A stretch of 64,000 nt of DNA from positions 1 to 64,000 of the forward strand of contig JAWSUE010000004.1 in NCBI GenBank assembly GCA_033549065.1, written 5' to 3'. Numbering within the stretch: position 1 is the first letter of the stretch; every line of letters starts with the position of its first letter. The notes below the pieces were generated by a model. It saw only the letters and a list, made by a program, of their open reading frames with translations. It searched no databases and was not told the DNA's origin. The translations under genes and the position numbers were made by a program. This document shows, in pieces, positions 1 to 7,540 of the stretch. Source of the stretch: Bacillota bacterium (GTDB taxonomy: Bacteria; Bacillota; Dethiobacteria; DTU022).

Positions 1-201
1 GTCTAATTACTTTCGCAAACACCTCCCTGGATGTTATTAAATGATGAAATAAATATTCCCGAAATATTATGCAATTCACTGAAGTTATCATAATCTTAAA
101 TCTCATAAAATTTTTTAACATCACCGGATAGTCTACATTTCACTACTACTAAAGTGTAAAAGTGTAGGTGCAGAAATTAGTTGTTCGAGTGGAGAAAAAG
201 T
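1..201. other. Intergenic sequence, no gene seen
   Basis: AT-rich sequence at the left edge with no convincing reading frame on either strand. It ends at the promoter-like sequence that precedes the riboswitch. The gene to the left lies outside the window. Confidence 0.5.
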
Positions 202-231
202 TTGCTTTATACCACCTTGTTGGGTTATACT
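202..231 (+). promoter_or_regulatory. Candidate sigma-A promoter for the riboswitch leader
   Basis: TTGCTT at 202-207 and TATACT at 226-231 are separated by 18 nt. Transcription from here would start near 238 and give a leader of about 195 nt containing the whole c-di-GMP aptamer. A weaker alternative is TTGTTG (217-222) with TAGCAT (240-245). Confidence 0.35.
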
Positions 232-273
232 GATTTCAGTAGCATAAATATATGTTTTTAACAGAGAAATAAA

Positions 274-366
274 CCTGACGATAATGGCAAAGCTTTCGAA
301 AGGAAGCGACGCAAAGCTATGGGTCTAAGCCCTGTAAGGGTATGACTGCCAGGCTACCGAAACAGG
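274..366 (+). promoter_or_regulatory. Cyclic-di-GMP-I (GEMM-I) riboswitch aptamer
   Basis: The conserved GEMM-I blocks appear in order: GGCAAA (286-291), a 6-bp hairpin 292-297/302-307 capped by a GAAA tetraloop (298-301), the near-invariant GACGCAAAGC (308-317), a GGGTCTAAG receptor strand, a hairpin, TATGACTGCC and GGCTACCGAA. The GAAA loop and its receptor are the tertiary contact expected of the class. The aptamer's basal helix looks weak here (CCTG 274-277 with CAGG 363-366). It lies directly upstream of the M50 protease gene. Confidence 0.92.
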
Positions 367-376
367 ATTTTTGCTG

Positions 377-432
377 TACTCCTCCATTATCGTCGGATGG
401 AAATTGATTCCGTATGATGGAGGAAGCAAAAA
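377..432 (+). promoter_or_regulatory. Expression platform of the c-di-GMP riboswitch (anti-SD)
   Basis: TCCTCCAT (380-387) is perfectly complementary to ATGGAGGA (417-424), which holds the ribosome binding site of the protease gene. The segment 384-394 is also perfectly complementary over 11 bp to 277-287, which includes the GG of the aptamer's GGCAAA. The two pairings share bases 384-387, so they exclude each other. The layout indicates translational control; the sign of the response is not settled by sequence alone. Confidence 0.65.
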
Positions 433-783
433 ATGATTATTGCAATATTGTTTACTGTTTTTATTCACGAAGCCGGCCATGCTTTGGGAATAATGCTCAC
501 CCGGGCTGGACGCATTCAAGGATTGGTCTTGAATCTAAAAGGTATCGGTATCAGCTGGGAGCCTTATGCAAATGAACCGCTTAAAAGGACGTTTGTTTCT
601 TTAGCGGGTCCGGCAATAAATCTTCTTTTCGCAATTTCGTTCTTCATAACAGGACAGGAACTTCTCTTTCTGACCAACCTCGTATTCGGTCTTGTCAATC
701 TGCTGCCACTGCCCGGTTCAGACGGATCAAGAGTATTAACAAACCTTAAACATGTATTTCAGCAGCTTCAAGCAATAAGTTAA
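433..783 (+). CDS. Minimal M50-type (site-2 protease) membrane metalloprotease
   Basis: A 116-residue integral membrane protein carrying both hallmarks of M50 peptidases: the zinc motif HEAGH at residues 12-16 inside the first membrane segment, and the third-ligand motif NLLPLPGSDG at 89-98 with Asp97. A further hydrophobic segment lies at about 55-80. Known site-2 proteases are usually 200 residues or more, so this is close to the bare three-helix catalytic core. The ATG has an ideal GGAGGA site 8 nt upstream, and that site can be masked by the riboswitch. Cleavage of a membrane-bound factor is inferred from the family; the substrate is unknown. The stop codon falls inside a copy of a short repeat (774-803). 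Confidence 0.82.
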   Translation: MIIAILFTVFIHEAGHALGIMLTRAGRIQGLVLNLKGIGISWEPYANEPLKRTFVSLAGPAINLLFAISFFITGQELLFLTNLVFGLVNLLPLPGSDGSRVLTNLKHVFQQLQAIS

Positions 784-803
784 TAAGTTAGTATTCAGAG
801 TAC
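774..803 (+). repeat. Dispersed 28-30 nt repeat, copy 1
   Basis: AATAAGTT twice in tandem, then AGTATTCAGAGTAC. It differs from copy 3 (2092-2121) at only two positions. It overlaps the stop codon of the M50 gene. Confidence 0.7.
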
Positions 804-810
804 AAAAATA

Positions 811-847
811 ATTGCCTGCCTCAGAATTATTCTCTAAGGCAGGCAAT
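811..847 (-). terminator. Terminator of the exported protein gene, possibly bidirectional
   Basis: A perfect 11-bp stem, ATTGCCTGCCT (811-821) with AGGCAGGCAAT (837-847). Read on the minus strand it is followed by TATTTTTG, so it suits the gene ending at 877. On the plus strand the U-tract is missing. Confidence 0.7.
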
Positions 848-874
848 AAGTTAGTAATTTAGCACACAGAGTAG
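845..874 (+). repeat. Dispersed repeat, copy 2 (diverged)
   Basis: AATAAGTTAGTAATTTAGCA then CACAGAGTAG; same order of blocks as copies 1 and 3 but more diverged. With copy 1 it flanks the terminator hairpin 811-847. Confidence 0.45.
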
Positions 875-876
875 TT

Positions 877-1932
877 TTATTCTAAAGTATATTCAAAGTA
901 TGTTGCCCAATTCCCCTGATTTGTAAAGCGGTTTCCTGCGCCCCAGGCAGTTTCGATATTAATTTCTACACATGGTTCTTCAAGCCGAACCCAATCCCAA
1001 AATGTTCCATCTCCATTAGTATGTTGGAATCTTATCGTTTGTAATCCATCTGCTAGAGGTGAAACAATCACGGAATGTTCTACAAGAAGATATTGATCCA
1101 TAAACCATCCTTGGCCAGATGCTACACTTCCATTTGCAGTTACGATAGTTTCAGTTATCCCATCGCCACTAATAACTTTGCGTTCAAATGCAGAATTACC
1201 AGGTGACCATGAAATAGTTAGTTTGCCTCCGTAATTTAGTGCCCCGTCCCATTTAACTTCGAAATCGGTTGCGTAACCCCTAACTGCATTTGAATTAAAC
1301 GGAAACTCACTGGTAGGTGTAGTTCCAACTATAAATGGGTTGGTAAAAGGTGGTGTTTCCTGGGCTAAAGTTAGCCCCATAGTCGTCGGTCCAGCCGGGG
1401 CTCCCCAGTTGAATTCATCAGCATAATTGTATAGTAATCCTGTTGCCGGATCTCTTTCTTCTACATCGCCTATTTGCCATACTGTTTCCCAACAATCCAA
1501 GACTACTGTATTCTTGACCACCGCATGGGCAGCAACCAGAAGTTCATCACCTACCAGCCAACCATCTAAGGAAATTTCATAAAGATACTCCGGTACACAT
1601 CCATGGGGGTCACTGTAATCGAATTGGCCGGGAACAGGGTTTTGCTGACGGCCTGCCAGCGGAAATTCATCAAGAGATTTCCCAACATGGAGATGTGTTT
1701 CAGAAATGCACCAGCCATCCTCCAATGCACCTTCGCTTAATTTATATAGGACGAACAGGTTCTCACTGTCATTCCAGACAAAAACCGAACCGACTTCGAT
1801 ATTTTGCCCGGCATACAAGGGCACCTCCTGAGCGTCACCTGGTGGATCCATTGCTAATACTGATCCACCAAATATCCCAATCAACATCATTACTGCCAAA
1901 GTAACTGCCAGCCACTTGCTCTTTTTAATCAT
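877..1932 (-). CDS. Secreted protein of unknown function
   Basis: A 351-residue protein with a clear signal peptide: a Lys-rich start, a hydrophobic core and likely cleavage after Ala27 (SVLA). The mature N-terminal half contains an acidic, aromatic-rich stretch (VFVWNDSENLFVLYK, then GWCISETHLHVG) of a type I recall from bacterial surface and secreted proteins of unknown function. The extreme C-terminus (GNWATYFEYTLE) also looks like a conserved surface-protein motif. Several Cys residues in the first half could form disulfides. No catalytic motif is apparent. Start ATG has a strong GAGGAGG site. It converges on the M50 gene and is divergent from the histidine kinase. Confidence 0.75.
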   Translation of the reverse strand: MIKKSKWLAVTLAVMMLIGIFGGSVLAMDPPGDAQEVPLYAGQNIEVGSVFVWNDSENLFVLYKLSEGALEDGWCISETHLHVGKSLDEFPLAGRQQNPVPGQFDYSDPHGCVPEYLYEISLDGWLVGDELLVAAHAVVKNTVVLDCWETVWQIGDVEERDPATGLLYNYADEFNWGAPAGPTTMGLTLAQETPPFTNPFIVGTTPTSEFPFNSNAVRGYATDFEVKWDGALNYGGKLTISWSPGNSAFERKVISGDGITETIVTANGSVASGQGWFMDQYLLVEHSVIVSPLADGLQTIRFQHTNGDGTFWDWVRLEEPCVEINIETAWGAGNRFTNQGNWATYFEYTLE

Positions 1933-2091
1933 CTTGTAAATCTCCTCCTCATTTCATTTTATTATGTATAATTTCATGAGGTTGGATCTATGTGAAGGGC
2001 ACATACGCCCACTTTAAAAATTATCACTCTTAGCCGTTTACTGCATGGTTCTTATTACCCATTTTTTGTGGGTATTAAGTATTATTTCGAC

Positions 2092-2121
2092 AATAAGTTA
2101 ATAAGTTAGTACTCAGGGTAC
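2092..2121 (+). repeat. Dispersed repeat, copy 3
   Basis: AATAAGTT twice, then AGTACTCAGGGTAC. The final block can fold as AGTAC-loop-GTACT. Unlike the other copies it is not next to a gene's 3' end. Confidence 0.7.
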
Positions 2122-2220
2122 TTTTAATGGTTGGGGTTACGAAAATTCGTACTTTCAAAAAAAGGAATTATTGTCACCATGTCGAAAATTTAAATGTTGA
2201 TAATAATTCTTAATTTTTTA

Positions 2221-2244
2221 ATGCCGGTACATTGATACCGGCAT
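2221..2244 (+). promoter_or_regulatory. Perfect 9-bp inverted repeat just upstream of the histidine kinase start
   Basis: ATGCCGGTA (2221-2229) and TACCGGCAT (2236-2244) with a 6-nt loop, ending 12 nt before the ATG. No U-tract follows on either strand, so it is unlikely to be a terminator. It could be an operator or an RNA hairpin next to the ribosome binding site. Confidence 0.5.
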
Positions 2245-2256
2245 ACGAGGCTTACA

Positions 2257-4530
2257 ATGAAAACAGAACTCGAAACACTACAAAGTGACGATTCTGTGGA
2301 GTTGGAGGAAGAGGTAAGGGAGAAACGAAAAGTTCCTGTCCAACTCGGTAGATTATTAGCCAACATGAAGCCTACCAGCATAATCCGCCTCTACCGGTTG
2401 CTTTCCCTGCTGCTTTCATCAACTCTATTTTTGCTGTTCCCCGGTAACTTTGACCTGCTTTCACAGCTAAGTTTAATTCTTTTACTTACCGCCTCGGCCA
2501 TTTTATTGATCAGCCTTTATGAGCATTACTGGAACAATATAAAAGTTGTATCCTTCCTTATAATTACTGAAGTTGTTGGTATATCCTTGTTGTTAACTTA
2601 TACAGGTGGATTTCACGGCCCCTTTCTCTGGTATGCATTAAACCCCTTCATTGTTTCTACTGCCTTTTTTAGCCTGGCCTATGCTCTCTTAATACTTGGG
2701 GTATTGATTGTCGGGACTATTGGCTGGAAATACTTCCTGCTGGGGGCTTTCTTCACCCTTTCCGATATTCTAAATAATAATTACTACGCCGCGCTCAATT
2801 TAACAGTAATTGTGATCATCATGTATATGTTCGCCCGCATGCATTTAAACTTATCCGAACAGACAATGGAAAGCAAAAGCCAAAAGAGAGAACTGCTTTC
2901 TGCCTATCAGAACCTCTCTGAAAACTACCAGGTCTTTCAGAGCCTCTCAAAATTCCAGCGTGAAGTGGCAACATGTAAAAGCCAGAAAGACATCTACAAT
3001 GCTTTGATTGAGACTCTTGTTGGTTTATTCCCCTTTCGGCAGGCCGCTGTATTTATAACATTAGTAAATGAAGAAATTCCTGACAACAATGCTGTAATAA
3101 ATATTAAGATTGCATGTTCAAATTCAAATATTCGCGGTTTACAGGCAAATGTTGTTCGCAATGAATTAGAAGATCGTTGGGACGAACTATCTCATACCGG
3201 ATCAAAAAAAATGTTGATCGGTAGAAATAGAAACTTTGTTGCCGTATCGCTAAAGGGTGAGAAGAACCAGGTTTCCGCTTTATTTGTTGGCTGGTTGAAG
3301 CCAATGATCAATCCCTTATCTTTTTCGGAAAACCTTCTGTTATTCATCCGTTTTGCCGAACAAACTGCCGAATGGCTATCCATGTTCAAACAGCGCGAGA
3401 GGGTTCTGCAGCATATCTCCTCTATATACGCCGCCGTTGAAACTGTATCAAGACATAATGATCCACGTATGGTTATTGAACTTTTTGCTTCCTATGCCCG
3501 GGCGCTGACAGGTTGTGCCAAGGCAATCTTCTGGATGCAAAACGTAGGCCGTGAGGAGTATGATGAATACTATCCGATTTTTTCTGTAAAGGGACCGAAG
3601 AGCCTTTTTCCCGAAGAAGAGTGGCGGCAGCCTTTGCTTGAATCATGGGATGAGGTCTCCCAGAGTAAAAAACCGGTTATAAAGCCACTCATAAACTCAC
3701 CCTCAAATGGTGCAAGACTGATCAGCATCCCGGTGAAAACCGGTTCTCACTGTTTTGGCATGCTGGCCGGCATTCAGTTAAACAATACCTACCAGACCGA
3801 TGAGACGATTCACATCCTCAATATTTTAGCCGATCTGAGCGCCATCGCCGTGGAAAGAGCCCGTGCCGAGCAGTTTGCAGATAAGCTGCTGGTCATAGAT
3901 GAACAGAAGAGGATCGCCAATGAAATCCACGATACTATTTCACAGAATCTGTTCAGCATTGTATACAGCATCGACTCATTATCAAAAGAAACCGACGGCA
4001 TGCTTGAAGAAAAATATCATGATACCCTGGTAGACATCAAAAACCTGTCCGCCCAGACTGCCCGCGAATTGCGTTCGCTGATCTACCGTCTTAACCCGCG
4101 CCAGGAAACAAATAAGGAGTTTATTGATGAAATATCGAGCTACCTGGATAAACTGGCCAGAATGAACTCGATAAAAATTGCCAACACGGTAAACGGCAGT
4201 ACGGAATATTTAAACCCGGCCATCTGCAAGGTGCTCTACAGGATCATCAGGGAAGCAACGGGAAATGCCCTGCGGCACGGGAAATGTTCTGAAGTCATAG
4301 TACACCTTGATATAACACCTTTCAGATCAATTCTAAAAGTAAGTGATAACGGCAGAGGCTTTGATGTTCAGAGCAGCCTGGACCTTTATTCCGCCGGAAA
4401 CCGGCTGGGCCTGGTCAATATGCGTGAGTTAGCCCTTTCCCTGCAGGGTTCCCTTGACATAAAGAGCAAGCAGGGTAAAGGAACTGAAGTAACCTGTTCA
4501 ATACCGACATCACCGGTTTCAGTGGAGTAA
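2257..4530 (+). CDS. Membrane sensor histidine kinase, NarL/LiaS type (HisKA_3)
   Basis: A 757-residue sensor. About five membrane segments lie between residues 45 and 205, then a coiled-coil linker, then two regions of GAF-like character (about 210-390 and 395-545). The dimerisation domain follows, with phospho-acceptor His558 in RIANEIHDTISQNLF, and a GHKL ATPase with REATGNALRHG (N-box), DNGRGFD (G1) and GLVNMRE. This is the family that pairs with LuxR-type regulators. The partner regulator starts 32 nt downstream on the same strand, so the pair is very likely co-transcribed. The stimulus is unknown; the polytopic N-terminus with little extracytoplasmic loop suggests sensing in or at the membrane. 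Confidence 0.93.
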   Translation: MKTELETLQSDDSVELEEEVREKRKVPVQLGRLLANMKPTSIIRLYRLLSLLLSSTLFLLFPGNFDLLSQLSLILLLTASAILLISLYEHYWNNIKVVSFLIITEVVGISLLLTYTGGFHGPFLWYALNPFIVSTAFFSLAYALLILGVLIVGTIGWKYFLLGAFFTLSDILNNNYYAALNLTVIVIIMYMFARMHLNLSEQTMESKSQKRELLSAYQNLSENYQVFQSLSKFQREVATCKSQKDIYNALIETLVGLFPFRQAAVFITLVNEEIPDNNAVINIKIACSNSNIRGLQANVVRNELEDRWDELSHTGSKKMLIGRNRNFVAVSLKGEKNQVSALFVGWLKPMINPLSFSENLLLFIRFAEQTAEWLSMFKQRERVLQHISSIYAAVETVSRHNDPRMVIELFASYARALTGCAKAIFWMQNVGREEYDEYYPIFSVKGPKSLFPEEEWRQPLLESWDEVSQSKKPVIKPLINSPSNGARLISIPVKTGSHCFGMLAGIQLNNTYQTDETIHILNILADLSAIAVERARAEQFADKLLVIDEQKRIANEIHDTISQNLFSIVYSIDSLSKETDGMLEEKYHDTLVDIKNLSAQTARELRSLIYRLNPRQETNKEFIDEISSYLDKLARMNSIKIANTVNGSTEYLNPAICKVLYRIIREATGNALRHGKCSEVIVHLDITPFRSILKVSDNGRGFDVQSSLDLYSAGNRLGLVNMRELALSLQGSLDIKSKQGKGTEVTCSIPTSPVSVE

Positions 4531-4562
4531 GCCGGTGATTTAAGAGAAGGAGGGAGCATGTG

Positions 4563-5198
4563 ATGATCAAAGTAATGATGGTTGATGACCACCCCCTGGT
4601 TCGAAGAGGGATAGAGGCGGCAACCAGGTTGGAAAAAGATATGGAGCTGACAGGAAGCGCATCGAATATAAAAGAGGCATTAAAAATCATTAAAGAGCAG
4701 GAACCCGATGTAGCCCTGGTTGATTTAAGGCTGAATAATGAACATGGCCTGGGAATTGTCCGGCAGGGCAGGCAGATCTGTGATAAAACCAGGTACATCA
4801 TTCTGACTTCATACTCAACAGAAGAGGAGATACAGGCTGCAATAGCTGAAAATGTAGATGGCTACATCCTTAAAGAAGCACTTCCGGAAGAACTGATCAA
4901 CGCTGTAAGAACTGTCAGCCAGGGCAGAAAATATTTTGATCCCGTTGTAGTCCAGATGGCCATGGAAAAAGGCCGGTTCAGCAGAAAACCCGACCTCAGC
5001 GAATTAACACCCAGAGAGTTGGAAGTTCTTAAAGCACTCAGCAGAGGACTAAATAATCAATGCATAGCTGATGAGTTGTACATAAGCGAACATACTGTTA
5101 AAAAACATGTTGGTTCTATTCTTGAAAAGCTTGAATTAAATGACCGCACTCAGGCTGCACTCTATGCTGTATCGAAAGGCCTGCACCGGATTGATTAG
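4563..5198 (+). CDS. NarL/FixJ-family response regulator (REC-LuxR)
   Basis: An N-terminal receiver domain carries the acidic pair in VDDHP, phospho-acceptor Asp54 in ALVDLRL and the conserved Lys in YILKEA. A C-terminal LuxR-type helix-turn-helix follows (LTPRELEVLKALSRG, then ISEHTVKKHVGSILEKL). Length (about 211 residues) is normal. The ATG at 4563 sits best behind the AAGGAGGG site; a GTG at 4560 is the alternative. Presumed to be phosphorylated by the kinase just upstream and to activate nearby promoters. Its stop overlaps the 3' end of the convergent exported-protein gene by four bases. Confidence 0.94.
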   Translation: MIKVMMVDDHPLVRRGIEAATRLEKDMELTGSASNIKEALKIIKEQEPDVALVDLRLNNEHGLGIVRQGRQICDKTRYIILTSYSTEEEIQAAIAENVDGYILKEALPEELINAVRTVSQGRKYFDPVVVQMAMEKGRFSRKPDLSELTPRELEVLKALSRGLNNQCIADELYISEHTVKKHVGSILEKLELNDRTQAALYAVSKGLHRID

Positions 5199-6067
5199 AA
5201 TTCCCACCATTCGGGGACTTCTTCTTCCACTTCCTGGCTGGCTTTCATTGCTTCCTGACGCATCTTTTTCTTCCACATCAGGTATTCCCATGTGCCGATT
5301 GGAGGCGGTTCCGGTTCTTTTTCTTCTTCGATTACAGGCTGAGCAGCAGCGGTTGCAGGAGCTTCAGCAACCGGTTCGGGTTCGGGAGTCTTGACGATTA
5401 TTTCCTCAACAGTGATATTTAAAAGCGCCACTGGTGATTCCACATCTCCCAGTTTCGCCCTGTATTCAAAATTGTAATCACCCGGTGCGAGATAACGGGG
5501 CGGTTCAACCCGTGGTGTTTCTCCCCAAACATCCCACTGACTTTCTCCGGGCTGACGGTAATAGACAAGTACTCCACGGGGTGCCGGATGCCCGTTCCAG
5601 AGTACAGCGAAACTGCCTTCAAGCTGTTCAAATGAGAGGTTACCTTCAACAACTCTAAAGCTTAAGGAAGTCTCTAACCCGATTCTTTCGCCGAGTATAT
5701 CAGCCCGCAGGTAGACGGGAAGATCGATCATGCCAACCGGACATTCCGGATCTATAACTATCTCAATTTCTCGTGAAAGTTCCGGCCCGATCTGGTCGCC
5801 CTGTGGCTGGAAAGTAACATAGGGGTTCTCGTGCCCTAAACTGAACCCGATTCTCTGCCCGGTGTTATTACGAATTGTCAGGGCTTTTGTACTCTCACCC
5901 TGAACAATTTCGAAGTAAGGGACTGGCAAGACGCTTAATGCCTGATCCGCCGGCACACTTTGAGGACCTTCGGGGGTTACAATAAGGTTTGCGGTTTGCG
6001 GCTTAATCGTTATAAATAGCGTCAGGGCCAGGCCGGTAATCACCAGGCCCAGTAAAATCTTCCTCAT
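5195..6067 (-). CDS. Membrane-anchored Ig-like protein, paralogue of the next gene
   Basis: 290 residues: one N-terminal membrane anchor or uncleaved signal (MRKILLGLVITGLALTLFIT), then a beta-rich module at about 45-145 with the FEIVQGESTKALTIRN pattern typical of Ig-like/MSP-type sandwich domains, a second module at about 145-225, and a low-complexity tail rich in Pro and Glu. Residues 1-225 align with the neighbouring gene 6252-7397 almost block by block (for example IRNNTGQRIGF against IQNNLSRPVRF, and PVYLRADILGERIG against PVYLRGDLEDERLG). The tails are unrelated. No enzyme motif is seen. Role at the cell surface is inference only. Confidence 0.75.
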   Translation of the reverse strand: MRKILLGLVITGLALTLFITIKPQTANLIVTPEGPQSVPADQALSVLPVPYFEIVQGESTKALTIRNNTGQRIGFSLGHENPYVTFQPQGDQIGPELSREIEIVIDPECPVGMIDLPVYLRADILGERIGLETSLSFRVVEGNLSFEQLEGSFAVLWNGHPAPRGVLVYYRQPGESQWDVWGETPRVEPPRYLAPGDYNFEYRAKLGDVESPVALLNITVEEIIVKTPEPEPVAEAPATAAAQPVIEEEKEPEPPPIGTWEYLMWKKKMRQEAMKASQEVEEEVPEWWEF

Positions 6068-6154
6068 CTGAAGCCCTCATTTCCGAAGAATATATTTCTC
6101 CTAATATAATTTATATTCTTTTAGGGTATTTATAACATCACACCGCAGGTGTAT

Positions 6155-6195
6155 CTTAAGTGGCACAAAAGAAGAGTTTACATCTACCACTTAAG
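6155..6195 (-). promoter_or_regulatory. Inverted repeat between the two paralogous genes
   Basis: CTTAAGTGG (6155-6163) and CCACTTAAG (6187-6195), a perfect 9-bp pairing with a 23-nt loop. It sits between the upstream gene's stop and the next gene's start on the minus strand. There is no U-tract. It may be an operator or a processing hairpin. Confidence 0.35.
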
Positions 6196-6251
6196 GACCA
6201 CACTTTAGGAAAAGTCCTTTTAAAATAGGGAAGCAGAGCTTAAGATCCGGT

Positions 6252-7397
6252 TTATCCACCATAATAAAAAATAATACTGGTAATGCCAAGGTATAGTTTA
6301 TTCTCCGGATTGACCGGCGGATGCAGGTAATAGTCGCCTACGGTCGGAGGGTTGTAGCGGTAGGTATTGAATGCCGGGCCGCCACGAACGACAACCATGG
6401 CAAAAGAATAATTTGAAGACCAGTCAAAATAGAGGCCGAGTCCATCCCGATCAAAAGATATATATACATAGGCATCATCAGGCAGGTAAAGCGAGTTTTC
6501 GGTCGGGTTGACATAGAAATTTCTAAAGTAGTAGAAACCGGATTTCTGATCGGCAGAAAGTTTCAGTTCATAGGCTGTGTAGCCTGGAATAGCCGGGGTA
6601 GCTTGAAATGGAAGAGGCGTGGGCTTCACTTCCGCTATTGGTTTGGGCGTTTTAACCGGTGCAGGTGTGGTTAGAGCTACTTCTTCAGGTGTTTGCAAAT
6701 CATCTATTTCTATTTCCGTAAAGGAAATGGTATCACTAACCGTAACCCTGTAGAGATCAGGTGTGGATTCCACTTCGCCCAGAACAGCCTTAAATTCGAA
6801 ATCATAAGTGCCATGATCAAGGTCAACCGACTGACTTATACGGGGCAGTTCACCCCACAGATTCCAGGCTTCTTCACCGGGTATTCTGTAATAGAGCTCT
6901 GTTCCGCGGGGAGCAGGTTCACCGTTCCAGAGAATTTCCGGATTGCCTTCAACCAGATTGAGGAAGAGGTATCCCGGTTTTACCCTGAAGGAAAGCACCG
7001 CTTCCATACCAAGTCTTTCATCTTCAAGATCACCACGAAGATACACAGGCAGCTCAATATCTCCCGGGGGGCAAAGGTGATCCAGATTAATATAAACATC
7101 TATAGTTCCTCCCGATGGGATGCTTTCGCTCTGCGGCTGAAAAGAAAGGTATGGGTGCTCGTATCCGATGCTGAATCGAACCGGCCTGGATAGATTGTTT
7201 TGAATAACCAGCGCCTTCGTACTGCCGCCCTGAGTTATGGTAAAGAAACCGACCGGTTCCATGACAACCTGTTCTTCAGATATAACCGTTCCCGGGGATG
7301 GAGGATTAATAACAATAGAGGAGGTATTTGATCTCACCGAAATAAATATAACAGTGGCGATGCCGGTAATTATTAACCCCAGAAATATTTTTCGCAT
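6252..7397 (-). CDS. Membrane-anchored Ig-like protein with a C-terminal beta domain
   Basis: 381 residues: N-terminal anchor (MRKIFLGLIITGIATVIFIS), two Ig-like modules matching the paralogue downstream, a Pro/Thr-rich linker at about 235-270 and a unique C-terminal domain of about 110 residues. That domain is rich in Tyr and Phe (GFYYFRNFYVNP, LGLYFDWSS) and ends in FYYGG. It may be a surface-exposed binding domain, but I do not recognise it. It lies 184 nt upstream of its paralogue in the same direction, so the pair likely arose by tandem duplication with tail replacement. Confidence 0.75.
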   Translation of the reverse strand: MRKIFLGLIITGIATVIFISVRSNTSSIVINPPSPGTVISEEQVVMEPVGFFTITQGGSTKALVIQNNLSRPVRFSIGYEHPYLSFQPQSESIPSGGTIDVYINLDHLCPPGDIELPVYLRGDLEDERLGMEAVLSFRVKPGYLFLNLVEGNPEILWNGEPAPRGTELYYRIPGEEAWNLWGELPRISQSVDLDHGTYDFEFKAVLGEVESTPDLYRVTVSDTISFTEIEIDDLQTPEEVALTTPAPVKTPKPIAEVKPTPLPFQATPAIPGYTAYELKLSADQKSGFYYFRNFYVNPTENSLYLPDDAYVYISFDRDGLGLYFDWSSNYSFAMVVVRGGPAFNTYRYNPPTVGDYYLHPPVNPENKLYLGITSIIFYYGG

Positions 7398-7540
7398 AAA
7401 AAAGACACCTTCCGGTAATAATTAGACTTCTACATTTATCATGCTACCTGAATCAATTAAATGGCACATCATACCGGAGGTCTATATTAACTGGACCGTT
7501 AGGGGAATTTGTTCATTATACTTTCGGGTTAACTTTATTG

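Larger units (their letters stand above)
1933..2256. other. Divergent intergenic region between secreted protein and histidine kinase
   Basis: A 324-nt gap that must hold both divergent promoters. It also holds repeat copy 3 (2092-2121), a TACCCAT/TGGGTA-type small hairpin near 2056-2075, and a perfect inverted repeat at 2221-2244. I see no further reading frame. Confidence 0.6.

Noticed and set aside
384-394. Rho-independent terminator formed by the 11-bp helix of the riboswitch
   Set aside because: No U-tract follows; the downstream anti-SD points to control of translation instead.
4415-4801. Minus-strand frame opposite the response regulator
   Set aside because: Mirror of the kinase/regulator coding sequence with no independent support.
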